NCBI GenBank assembly: GCA_017546265.1
Contig: JAFYXG010000020.1
Coordinates: forward strand, 1-53,892
DNA: 53,892 nt
Direction: 5' to 3'
Source: Alphaproteobacteria bacterium
GTDB taxonomy: Bacteria > Pseudomonadota > Alphaproteobacteria > Rs-D84
Below, in pieces: positions 27,454-35,204 of this stretch; the first letter of the stretch is position 1; each line of letters begins with the position of its first letter. The notes beneath the pieces are model-generated. The model was given only the letters and a program-made list of their open reading frames with translations. It did no database searches and was not told the origin of the DNA. Made by a program: the position numbers and the translations under genes.

Positions 27454-28533
27454 ATGACCAGCGGACGAAATGACCATAAAAAAAAATACGAACATTTGCA
27501 GATTATAAATAAACTGCGGACAACAGGTTTAACCAAGCAAGAAATGCAAACGTTGTTGGCGGTGCCGGGTCGTGATATGGCACATGTAAAAACCGTCAAT
27601 CGGTTTATCGAATCACTGCAAGAACAATATGGTAAAAATGCATGCTGGTGCGAAGAAATAACGGGTAAATGGTATTTGGAAGTTAATGATATCCCAGACA
27701 CAATTGATGATGGCGAACTGAGGGCATTAAAAACTGCAATCAAAATGGCCGGAAACAAAGATATTTCTGAACCACTGATGCTGCTGTATGAAAAACTGAA
27801 ATCCAGATTTGATAAACATGCAAAAAATGTCAGCAGAACAAATCGTGAATATCGAAATACAATGGATGAAATCGAGGTTAAACCAGAATCTGTGTATGTT
27901 TATGTCGGGCCACAGGCAACAATTAACGTGTCTGATGATGTGCGAGAAACACTGGCCGATGCCGCATATAAACAAGAAATCGTTAAGTTTTCATACCCAA
28001 AAAAAGACGGTACTGTCAAAGAACATGTTGTGTGTCCGTTGGGACTGATGTACGGGGATTCAAATGCATATCTGGTGTCGTGCGAAATGTGGGACAATGG
28101 CGAAATGGCCGAAACACCAATCAAGTACATTTTGGAGAATATTACAAACCTGAAACGTACAGGAAAATACTTTACCAGGGATAATGCACAGACCGTACAG
28201 GAATATGCAAAACAATTCTTTGGTGTGTTCAGCGATAATAATATCCAAGATGTCGTTTGGTGGGCCAGTCCAAAAATCGCCGCCGCCGCAAAAAAATATA
28301 AATTTCACCCAACCCAGGAAATTACAGAAAATGGGCAAGACGGCAGCTTGATAATAAAATTCCGGGCCGGCGGAATGGTGGCAATGGCACATCATATATT
28401 CCAGTGGAGTGGCGAAATGGTGCCACTGGCCCCACAAGCATTAATAGACACGTATCAAGAACTGTTGAAAAATTGTTCGGAAACAATCAAGGATTCATGC
28501 AATGGTATCAAAAAAACAGAAAAAACTGAATAA
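27454..28533 (+). CDS. WYL-domain transcriptional regulator
   Basis: 359 residues from ATG 27454 (AAAGGTGAT site). An N-terminal winged-helix-like segment (EHLQIINKLRTTGLTKQEMQTLLA) precedes a linker. The WYL domain is around residues 165-235 (IVKFSYPKKDGTVKEHVVCPLGLMYG, then AYLVSCE). A WCX-like C-terminal extension runs at about 250-345. WYL proteins sense ligands such as nucleic acids and often repress or activate phage-defence genes (BrxR, CapW). It may bind the palindromes at 31228 and 33678; this is inference. Its 3' end overlaps the next gene by 32 bp. Confidence 0.85.
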   Translation: MTSGRNDHKKKYEHLQIINKLRTTGLTKQEMQTLLAVPGRDMAHVKTVNRFIESLQEQYGKNACWCEEITGKWYLEVNDIPDTIDDGELRALKTAIKMAGNKDISEPLMLLYEKLKSRFDKHAKNVSRTNREYRNTMDEIEVKPESVYVYVGPQATINVSDDVRETLADAAYKQEIVKFSYPKKDGTVKEHVVCPLGLMYGDSNAYLVSCEMWDNGEMAETPIKYILENITNLKRTGKYFTRDNAQTVQEYAKQFFGVFSDNNIQDVVWWASPKIAAAAKKYKFHPTQEITENGQDGSLIIKFRAGGMVAMAHHIFQWSGEMVPLAPQALIDTYQELLKNCSETIKDSCNGIKKTEKTE

Positions 28534-29080
28534 AGAACTGTGTGAATCGGCATGGTCGCTGCACCCAGATATCGAACAAATAAAAGCACTGATTGCAAAT
28601 GGGGCGGACGTTAATGCACGAACACCTGCGAAATTGGTGCCACTGACCATGGTGCATGATGTAGCGGTGGCAAAAATACTGATTGAGAATGGGGCAGATG
28701 TTAATATTCAAGACTTTACAGGGGCAACACCGCTGTTTATGTCAATGGGGCCAGATATTGCAAAACTGCTGCTGGATGCGGGGGCGGATGCAACACATGT
28801 TAACAAAGTTGGAAATAATGCAATTTTTTGGCAGTGGGACGTGGAAACACTGCAAATACTGGTAGATGCAGGGGCAGATATAAATCGGCGAAATAAATTG
28901 GGAAATACACCACTGCACGATGCAGTGGAAGCCAAAAGCAATGAAAAAGTACAGTTCTTGATTAAATGCGGGGCAAAACTGAACGTGAAAAACAAAGACG
29001 GTAAAACACCACTGGATTTGGCACCGACAAAACGACTGCAAAAAATGCTGGTCAAGGCAGGTGCGAAAAACTCAAATTAA
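28502..29080 (+). CDS. Ankyrin-repeat protein, third gene of the Ank-WYL-Ank unit
   Basis: 192 residues with about five ankyrin repeats ([63 protein letters not shown]). It starts inside the WYL gene in another frame (32 bp overlap), which implies translational coupling, and ends at a strong terminator. Probably a cytoplasmic binding protein; sequence gives no partner. Confidence 0.85.
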   Translation: MVSKKQKKLNKELCESAWSLHPDIEQIKALIANGADVNARTPAKLVPLTMVHDVAVAKILIENGADVNIQDFTGATPLFMSMGPDIAKLLLDAGADATHVNKVGNNAIFWQWDVETLQILVDAGADINRRNKLGNTPLHDAVEAKSNEKVQFLIKCGAKLNVKNKDGKTPLDLAPTKRLQKMLVKAGAKNSN

Positions 29081-29112
29081 AAAAAACAGTGTCAAATGAC
29101 ACTGTTTTTTTG
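29081..29112. terminator. Bidirectional terminator between the Ank-WYL-Ank unit and the AAA gene
   Basis: Perfect stem AAAAAACAGTGTCA/TGACACTGTTTTTT around a 2-nt centre, working in both directions between convergent units. Confidence 0.85.
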
Positions 29113-31176
29113 TTAAAAACCAATGCGATTGGAATTGCGGATATTCTTGACCGCCATTTCTGATGACAGCATACTGATTATTTCTGATGTGTCTGTGGTA
29201 CCCATTATATCTGCACGGCGTTTGACAACCGCAAAATCCCCGGGGGTCAGATGAGTTAAATTGCGAACGTCTGATTCCGATACCGTTAAATCAAGGAAAT
29301 CAGAAAATGCCAATACAACCTGGGGAATGGTCATGTAATCATACTTTACCTTGAACAGGAATCGGCGAAGGGCCGCACGATCAATGTCGTTCATCAGGTT
29401 GGTTGTACAAATAAATGGAACATTCGTGCTTTCCATTTGGGTCAGCATTTCGTTGACGGCGGAAACTTCCCACTGGGCACGGGCATGTGATCTGTCACGC
29501 AAAAAACTGTCCGCTTCGTCAAAGACCAATATGGCACCTTGGTCGGCGGCCTCGCGAAAGGCGGCGGCAATGCGTTTTTCTGTTTCGCCAACGTATTTGT
29601 CCTGCAGGTCACTGGCACGTTTCTGAATAATACGCAGCCCCAGTTTGTCCGCCAAATATCGGGCATAGGCAGATTTGCCCGTACCAGATGCACCGTACAA
29701 ACACAAAGAAAAATTCTGGCATTTACCGTTCTGAATCTGGGTGGCCAATTTTTCCATATCCAGGTCCGTGTTCAATAAACGTGTGTCAAATGGAACAATA
29801 TTATTCGATGTCGATACCGGCACACGGCCCGTGGTCGCCATACAATATGATTCCAATGTACGAACAATCGCACCAGAATCGCCCGTCATACATGCCGCAC
29901 GTACCGCTGTGTCAATAACCCCAGGGACAACATCGTATTTGTCCGCCAGTGATTTTAATTCTGTGTCAGATATTTTGTATTTATGACGGCGACATATACC
30001 AGACCATATTTGGGTCTTGACCCGGCTGGATGGTGATGGCAATTCACAGCAATATGTAAAACGCCGTAAATACGCAGGATCGATACACGCGATATCGTTG
30101 GTCAGCCATATTACAGGCCGAGCATTGCGTTCCAACATCTGATTCAAAGATAACTTGGACGTGGCATTCGATGAATATGGGTTATAGCGAAAGATATCTT
30201 CGGCTTCGTCCAGCATGATGACAGACCTGTGGTCGCTGGATAAAATACGCTGGGCATGCATCAGGTACGACTGGTTTATATTCTTTTCCTGGCGACATTT
30301 GTTCGATGTGTTCAGACCATACAGGTCGTACCCTAACGATGATACAATGTGCTTTGCCATGGCGGTCTTGCCCGTGCCGGTCGCACCGTAAATCAGTATG
30401 TTTATACCGGGGACATGTAATGAAACCGCATTTTTTATCAGCGATTTAATATAATCGTATTTGTCCGAAACATGCGAAAAGTCCAGCCCCTTGTCCGCGA
30501 TGTGCGGTTTGCCCAATAGGGCACGCTTTAGTTCAGGAACACTGGTAATACCATCTGTCAGATGACGGGAAATAAAGCGATTTAGTGTTATTTCACCATC
30601 GCTGTCGTCAATCGCCAATATGCCCGCACGAACCAGCAAACCATCTGGGTCCAACGCACGATTGACCGCGGCATACGACAGACCACACATGGCGGCAATC
30701 ATGTCCAAATTGTACAGGTCCAGACACGTTCTGAAACGACAATTGTCACACATAACGTCGTGTATCAAGGCACGAACCTGGGAATCACGAACGTTGTCTG
30801 CAAATAACTGGACCAGGCGGCGTTCTGTTTCATTTAATCCAAACAGGTTGGTCAAACTGTCCATGCATTTATCAATACCAGCTGAACAAATGTCAATCAC
30901 CAACAGACCTGACATAATGTCACGCAGTTTCTTGATACTGCGGGTGCAGGGAACGTCCGAGGTATTTCCCGCATCTGATGTATCAACCGGTATACGAATA
31001 CGACCACGGCGAACCTTTTTATCAGGACTGATCCCCCAATGGTCACACAGATCATAGCCAAGTAATTCTGTTGATACCCCTTCGGCAAAGTCCAGTAAAC
31101 TGTTTGCAGCCTTTTGCGGTAGCTTCGCCGATGCCAAGTTGTTTATATAGTATGCAATTGTCGCGTTATGTTTCAT
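29113..31176 (-). CDS. Tandem-AAA ATPase with an unassigned N-terminal domain
   Basis: 687 residues. Residues 1-230 show no recognised domain. The first AAA module has Walker A GATGTGKT (264-271), Walker B VIMLDEAED (319-327) and an RRF pair (371-373). The second has GASGTGKS (495-502), ILVFDEADS (549-557) and RRF (604-606). Both look catalytically intact. The second module resembles the classical FtsH/spastin-type AAA group (KYVGETEKRI pore-region sequence), so it may thread protein through a ring. The operator palindrome lies 52 bp before its start, so it is probably transcribed on its own under regulation. Confidence 0.75.
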   Translation of the reverse strand: MKHNATIAYYINNLASAKLPQKAANSLLDFAEGVSTELLGYDLCDHWGISPDKKVRRGRIRIPVDTSDAGNTSDVPCTRSIKKLRDIMSGLLVIDICSAGIDKCMDSLTNLFGLNETERRLVQLFADNVRDSQVRALIHDVMCDNCRFRTCLDLYNLDMIAAMCGLSYAAVNRALDPDGLLVRAGILAIDDSDGEITLNRFISRHLTDGITSVPELKRALLGKPHIADKGLDFSHVSDKYDYIKSLIKNAVSLHVPGINILIYGATGTGKTAMAKHIVSSLGYDLYGLNTSNKCRQEKNINQSYLMHAQRILSSDHRSVIMLDEAEDIFRYNPYSSNATSKLSLNQMLERNARPVIWLTNDIACIDPAYLRRFTYCCELPSPSSRVKTQIWSGICRRHKYKISDTELKSLADKYDVVPGVIDTAVRAACMTGDSGAIVRTLESYCMATTGRVPVSTSNNIVPFDTRLLNTDLDMEKLATQIQNGKCQNFSLCLYGASGTGKSAYARYLADKLGLRIIQKRASDLQDKYVGETEKRIAAAFREAADQGAILVFDEADSFLRDRSHARAQWEVSAVNEMLTQMESTNVPFICTTNLMNDIDRAALRRFLFKVKYDYMTIPQVVLAFSDFLDLTVSESDVRNLTHLTPGDFAVVKRRADIMGTTDTSEIISMLSSEMAVKNIRNSNRIGF

Positions 31177-31227
31177 TTATAATTCCTGGGGTTAATGGGT
31201 TGTTTCTGATTCTAATATAGGAAACAG

Positions 31228-31248
31228 TTTGGACAAAATTGGTCCAAA
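31228..31248 (-). promoter_or_regulatory. Palindromic operator upstream of the tandem-AAA gene
   Basis: Core TGGACAAAATTGGTCCA with arms extended to TTTGGAC/GTCCAAA. It overlaps promoter-like sequence of the AAA gene. The same core occurs at 33678-33694 at nearly the same distance from a start codon. Confidence 0.6.
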
Positions 31249-31275
31249 TGCAAAACGCAACTGATTTTTGTGATT

Positions 31276-31812
31276 TTATTTTGTCGCCATATAAACGTTG
31301 GGCATGTAATCAGGGCAATTCATGCCGTGCTGTCGATGAATTTTACTATGTGCATCGGCGGATACATAGACCAGATTTTCAGGACGATTATCCCAGCCAT
31401 CGTTCGATTTGTGATGAATTATTGCACCCGCAGGACGGGGGCCAATAAATGTCTGGGCAACCAATTCATAGACCAATTTCCATTTGCCATTTATACAAAC
31501 ACACGCGTATCCAATATCATATCGATTTAATAGGTCTGAATTTATCGGCAATTCCGCAATAATGCCATCAAACCATGAACGTGTTGCTTCGACCTGGGGG
31601 ACGATTTCATCATCACCCAACCTGATGCGACCATAACTGCTGACATAAATATCGGCACAGTTCGGGTGGGGACGCCAAATTTCCCCAGGCAGAACAGCGG
31701 GGGTGGTCACATTTACAACCCATGTGGCAGAATCCCAGGGTTCATAGCCAGAGTTTATCGAACGCGTAGACACCAATAATTTCTGAAGTTCTGTTATTTC
31801 AGATTCGCTCAT
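31276..31812 (-). CDS. NUMOD4-HNH endonuclease
   Basis: 178 residues. A NUMOD4-type segment (PGEIWRPHPNCADIYVSSYG, residues 42-61) is followed by an HNH_3 core. The core has H133-H134, N146 (NRPENLVYVS) and H155/H159, binding metal and cutting DNA. Such proteins are phage or free-standing homing endonucleases. It does not interrupt a gene here. Its start overlaps the stop of the membrane-protein gene (ATGA). Confidence 0.85.
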   Translation of the reverse strand: MSESEITELQKLLVSTRSINSGYEPWDSATWVVNVTTPAVLPGEIWRPHPNCADIYVSSYGRIRLGDDEIVPQVEATRSWFDGIIAELPINSDLLNRYDIGYACVCINGKWKLVYELVAQTFIGPRPAGAIIHHKSNDGWDNRPENLVYVSADAHSKIHRQHGMNCPDYMPNVYMATK

Positions 31813-32174
31813 TTACCCAGGCCCCCTGCCCCGTACACAATGTCAGCAAAAACATCCAAACATGAATATGATGGTTCGGCACCGTCAGATATCATTTCGG
31901 GAATCATCGTTTCAATGGACATAAATGCATAGCGATGCCAATGCGGCATCAGCCCTGAAACATAACAATCACAAAATGCATCACGGCCGTCCTGTAACAG
32001 GATTGCAATTTCTGCCGTGGTCGACATGTCAGACGACATATCATCGTACTGAACCAGACAAACCATATTTGCAATATGTGAAATTCGTGAACGCATACCA
32101 AAATATGCCCCAAACATACAAACAATCAATGTACAAATTATAACCAACCATTTATTCCGTTTCAGCCAAGACAT
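31809..32174 (-). CDS. Small single-pass membrane protein of the island
   Basis: 121 residues with an N-terminal anchor (WLVIICTLIVCMFGAYFGM, residues 9-27) after a basic start. The remaining 90 residues carry no recognised domain, four to five cysteines and a hydrophobic C-terminus. AAAGGAA ribosome site. Coupled by a 4-nt overlap to the HNH gene and 31 bp downstream of the GIY-YIG gene, so the three form one transcript. Confidence 0.6.
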   Translation of the reverse strand: MSWLKRNKWLVIICTLIVCMFGAYFGMRSRISHIANMVCLVQYDDMSSDMSTTAEIAILLQDGRDAFCDCYVSGLMPHWHRYAFMSIETMIPEMISDGAEPSYSCLDVFADIVYGAGGLGK

Positions 32175-32205
32175 TTTATTAGTTCCTTTTTGTTATCATA
32201 TTTAT

Positions 32206-33126
32206 TTAGTTATCATTATAACCGAATTGACGTGTTTGTAAAACTTCTTTCCAGTACGATTCACGAGCCAATGCACGTTCACGACCAACGTCATTTTTCG
32301 GAAAAATCTCTATCAATGTATAGGTAAAGTTTTCACGAACGTAATCCATGCCGTGTTTTTTTACTAATTCTTTTAACCGCTTGTTCGGATAGTCTTTGTC
32401 ACTGTCGTCATAGCCATTTGCCAAATATACAGACCAACGACCATAAACACCATTTTCACCATAGGCAGATCCTACGTACTGTTTGCCCGTGGCTGTATCT
32501 GTAATGACGTAAACACCATACACACCAGATAATGCATTTTTCCAATCAGGTTTGGTCATACATACCGATAATGCCTTGTAATCACGAGATACACGGTCAT
32601 AGCCCGGAAAATCATCTGATAATTCCAGATATGTGTCCGACAGAACTTCGGATACAACAATCCGGTCAATTATGTCGGCACTGGTATAGTAAAAACGCTG
32701 GGGCGAATTGGTAAAGTCAACAACTACACGACCCGCAAAGGCATCAAATTCTGATAAATATTGTGCATTTGCATATGGATATGACTTTTTCGTATATGGA
32801 TTTACGCCAACACCATTTAAGTCAATCGTTTTATACGCACCAACAAATAACCATTTATGTGGACGGATTTCAATAAACTGGAACGTGATGTCATTTTCCA
32901 CTACACGGCGAGGACCAGAATCGCCAACCGTTAAAATAGACGGTAAAAATTCGGAATCACCCGTACGATACATTTCATGTGGATCACGGTGTACAATTGT
33001 ACCATCGGGTGCGTTGTCGTCCCACGGTTTACTGAAACGCAGTTTACGGCGATAACCTGGATAGCGTGCATTAAACGCGTCCAGTGTCAATCCATGCATA
33101 ATATCTGTTAATAAAATTTCCGACAT
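32206..33126 (-). CDS. GIY-YIG nuclease-domain protein with an uncharacterised N-terminal domain
   Basis: 306 residues. The C-terminal third is a GIY-YIG nuclease: GVYGVYV (201-207), YVGSA (217-221), the catalytic Arg in GRW (R230) and the metal-binding Glu in ARESYWK (E289). Residues 1-195 are an uncharacterised domain that may recognise the target. GIY-YIG enzymes cut DNA in restriction, repair or homing. AAAAAGGAAA is the ribosome site. The 167 bp upstream contains a folded G7/C7 structure. Confidence 0.8.
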   Translation of the reverse strand: MSEILLTDIMHGLTLDAFNARYPGYRRKLRFSKPWDDNAPDGTIVHRDPHEMYRTGDSEFLPSILTVGDSGPRRVVENDITFQFIEIRPHKWLFVGAYKTIDLNGVGVNPYTKKSYPYANAQYLSEFDAFAGRVVVDFTNSPQRFYYTSADIIDRIVVSEVLSDTYLELSDDFPGYDRVSRDYKALSVCMTKPDWKNALSGVYGVYVITDTATGKQYVGSAYGENGVYGRWSVYLANGYDDSDKDYPNKRLKELVKKHGMDYVRENFTYTLIEIFPKNDVGRERALARESYWKEVLQTRQFGYNDN

Positions 33127-33197
33127 TTATTTTTCCTTTTTGTCTTGGGTATTGTACTAGGAAAAATTACCGAAAAACAACATATATCTGTTATAAA

Positions 33198-33266
33198 GGT
33201 GGGGGGGATATAACAAATAAATATTATTGGTTACAGGATGGGTCCACATTCCATCCTCTCCCCCCC
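33198..33266. other. Inverted-repeat structure between island genes
   Basis: G7 (33201-33207) can pair with C7 (33260-33266). They enclose a perfect stem GGATGG (33236-33241)/CCATCC (33251-33256) and a weaker AACAAATAA/TTATTGGTT hairpin, a three-way-junction shape. Neither strand has a terminal U-tract, so it is not a simple terminator. It also contains GGTCCACA, one half of the island operator. Confidence 0.4.
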
Positions 33267-33293
33267 AAAAAAAAACAGAAAACAACCACATTC

Positions 33294-33632
33294 TTAGACA
33301 CATACATAGTGATTAGATAACTCGGCCGGAATAGAGAACGCATCATGTTCAAAACCAGAATCGTCCACTGTGGCACCACGGGCAAAATCACCAAAATCTA
33401 GACACAACTGTTGTTTTGATGGTGCATATACATCGCCACCCGCCCCCATACCATAGGCAAGACAAGTATTTGCCATGGCACGTTCCCAACGTTCTTGGGC
33501 AATCTTGTCGGCGGGTTGACCATTTAATTCCACCCATGGGGCATCCTGATATTTATTTCTATAGTGACGGGTCAACCATGCAATAAAATTACATACATTT
33601 TCATAAGTAAGTTTTAAATTCCTGACTTTCAT
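33294..33632 (-). CDS. Unknown 112-residue protein, probable first gene of a regulated unit
   Basis: 112 residues with no recognised family. The N-terminal half is helical and aromatic (YENVCNFIAWLTRHYRNKY). A short motif MGAGGDVYAP and an acidic C-terminus follow. A CAGGATG ribosome site precedes the start, and the operator palindrome sits 46 bp upstream. A regulatory or antitoxin-like role is possible but only from position. Confidence 0.5.
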   Translation of the reverse strand: MKVRNLKLTYENVCNFIAWLTRHYRNKYQDAPWVELNGQPADKIAQERWERAMANTCLAYGMGAGGDVYAPSKQQLCLDFGDFARGATVDDSGFEHDAFSIPAELSNHYVCV

Positions 33633-33677
33633 TTTTCATCCTGTTTGTTGTTTCACAATACAGTATAGGGAACAAAA

Positions 33678-33694
33678 TGGACAAAATTGGTCCA
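33678..33694 (-). promoter_or_regulatory. Second copy of the palindromic operator
   Basis: TGGACAAAATTGGTCCA, identical over 17 bp to the site at 31230-31246. It overlaps a promoter-like region (TTGTCC, TATACT on the minus strand) of the 112-residue gene. Confidence 0.6.
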
Positions 33695-33731
33695 CAATCA
33701 CAACGTAAAAAAAACACACCATTTTGGTGTG

Positions 33732-34550
33732 TTATTTGATTTTTTGCATCAGGTCAGATATACATGTTCGTGACATATCCAGAATTACAGGCTCGATCTT
33801 GTCCCAAAATGTCCGAAACAGATGCTTGGCCCCGGTGCTGAAATTCCCCAGATTCTGACCATTTGAAAATGTAAAATAATGCTGAACCGCCCTGACAAAA
33901 TCTGGCACATATAAAACCGGTCGCAAATCAGACATATTTAATGCATATAGCTGATTTTGTGAATGCAAAAATGCCCACATGTCTTGATGGGATATAAGAT
34001 GGCGAGATATACACTCTGCATAATCTGCAACCGCACTTTCACAATATTTATGGAAAACACCAGAAAATAGTTCCAATCCTTCTTTAAATGCCCTGTCAGT
34101 CGGTTTATGCCCAAACATTTTCAGAACCCCCGTATGAATACTGTGCAATGGCGTAGATGTTTGTGCATATAAAGCATCGGCGGTGCGTGCAGAAATTTCA
34201 TCCAGACACACATGTGCCACATACCTGAAACAAAAACCACCAGACAAATGAAACAGTAACCCCAATTTGTGGTTATGTGCATGATGCATTTCATGTGCCA
34301 CAATACGTTCCTGTTGAGAATTTATCCGTTGTGCACACAGGTATATCGGGTCATAGGAAGGAATCTTTAACCCACGATCAAAGCTGTAACTGTACACAAT
34401 AATTGTTTCATCTCCAACCTGGCGATTTGCATAAAAATTCCATGCACTGTCATGCGAACCACCACGCAAAGCCCCCTGAGAGCGATAGTATTCGATATTA
34501 TCAGAATTTATAACTATGTGCCTTTGTTCTATTCGCATATTTTTGACCAT
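33732..34550 (-). CDS. Zincin-like putative metallopeptidase of the island
   Basis: 272 residues. The motif VAHEMHHAHNH gives HExxH (H86, E87, H90). A downstream acidic pair in CLDEISARTADA (D117, E118) could supply the third zinc ligand, as in gluzincins. No signal peptide, so cytoplasmic. The rest is helical and unassigned. It has its own strong promoter (34563-34590). Start 34550 or the in-frame ATG 34538; no clear ribosome site for either. Confidence 0.55.
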   Translation of the reverse strand: MVKNMRIEQRHIVINSDNIEYYRSQGALRGGSHDSAWNFYANRQVGDETIIVYSYSFDRGLKIPSYDPIYLCAQRINSQQERIVAHEMHHAHNHKLGLLFHLSGGFCFRYVAHVCLDEISARTADALYAQTSTPLHSIHTGVLKMFGHKPTDRAFKEGLELFSGVFHKYCESAVADYAECISRHLISHQDMWAFLHSQNQLYALNMSDLRPVLYVPDFVRAVQHYFTFSNGQNLGNFSTGAKHLFRTFWDKIEPVILDMSRTCISDLMQKIK

Positions 34551-34562
34551 TTGGTAAAAACC

Positions 34563-34590
34563 ATTTTACACAAACCTATACTTTTGTCAA
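34563..34590 (-). promoter_or_regulatory. Promoter of the zincin-like gene
   Basis: On the minus strand TTGACA (34590-34585), 16 bp, TAAAAT (34568-34563). A leader of only about 5-10 nt would remain before ATG 34550. Confidence 0.55.
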
Positions 34591-34611
34591 CGTTTCGTTG
34601 TGCTACATAAT

Positions 34612-34651
34612 AATAAAATCGGCATAAAGCCGATTTGATTTTTATGGCGGA
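34612..34651. repeat. 40-bp partial copy of the tRNA-Ser downstream repeat
   Basis: Identical to 34770-34809 and 35015-35054. It contains the terminator hairpin AAATCGGC/GCCGATTT and ends in TGGCGGA, where the tRNA-Ser copies continue into the tRNA 3' end. Confidence 0.8.
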
Positions 34652-34739
34652 AGCGCGGGATTGTAATTCCCACCACCTTTCGGTGGTGGGCCCCTTTCGC
34701 CTGCGGCTCGAACCCCACGCAACTAACGTTGCTCAGGCG

Positions 34740-34818
34740 GGGGTTCTCATCCGACCATCGCAACATAAAAATAAAATCGGCATAAAGCCGATTTGATTTT
34801 TATGGCGGATGGTGAGGG
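34740..34818. repeat. 79-bp direct repeat (copy 1) including tRNA-Ser 3' end
   Basis: Identical to 34985-35063, 245 bp apart. It contains the tRNA-Ser terminator and the last 16 bases of the tRNA including CCA, but no tRNA body follows. Between 34652 and 34739 lies another strong hairpin, CCCACCACC/GGTGGTGGG. Confidence 0.85.
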
Positions 34819-34984
34819 GTGCCTTGATAAACTCTAATTAAAATCAAAAAAATCTTGTAAACTTCGATTTTTTAAGATTTTCATAATTGTTCATCTGCGT
34901 ATTCCCTCGGCACATGGTGCCTGCGGGGCATTCGTGACGTTTTCGCTGCGTTGACACTTGCAAAAACTACTCATTGTCGAACCC

Positions 34985-35063
34985 GGGGTTCTCATCCGAC
35001 CATCGCAACATAAAAATAAAATCGGCATAAAGCCGATTTGATTTTTATGGCGGATGGTGAGGG
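34985..35063. repeat. 79-bp direct repeat (copy 2), the true tRNA-Ser 3' end
   Basis: This copy is continuous with intact tRNA-Ser. The 34819-34984 stretch between the repeats has no gene that I can support. Confidence 0.85.
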
Positions 35064-35137
35064 ATTCGAACCCCCGGTGGAGTTGCCCCCACAACGGTTT
35101 TCAAGACCGCCGCATTCGACCGCTCTGCCAACCATCC
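35048..35137 (-). tRNA. tRNA-Ser (anticodon UGA), CCA encoded
   Basis: On the minus strand the acceptor GGATGGT pairs with ACCATCC, followed by discriminator G and a genomic CCA. The anticodon loop CTTGAAA gives TGA. A long variable arm (TGTGGGGGCAACTCCACC) is typical of tRNA-Ser. The downstream terminator is at about 35018-35045. Confidence 0.95.
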
Positions 35138-35204
35138 TAAACTTTCTTTCCCGCCGGTCTTTCAACCTACGGTTTTGTTTGGTGTCAACGGCAGCTATTG
35201 TACA

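Noticed and set aside
31276..31812. HNH gene inside a group I or II intron
   Set aside because: No split host gene or intron-like ends are visible on either side.
34612..35063. CRISPR array
   Set aside because: Only three unequal copies, long irregular spacers, and the repeat is a tRNA terminator. No cas genes.
34891..35094. Small minus-strand open frame ending near tRNA-Ser
   Set aside because: It runs through the tRNA and the 79-bp repeat, so it is a by-product of those sequences.
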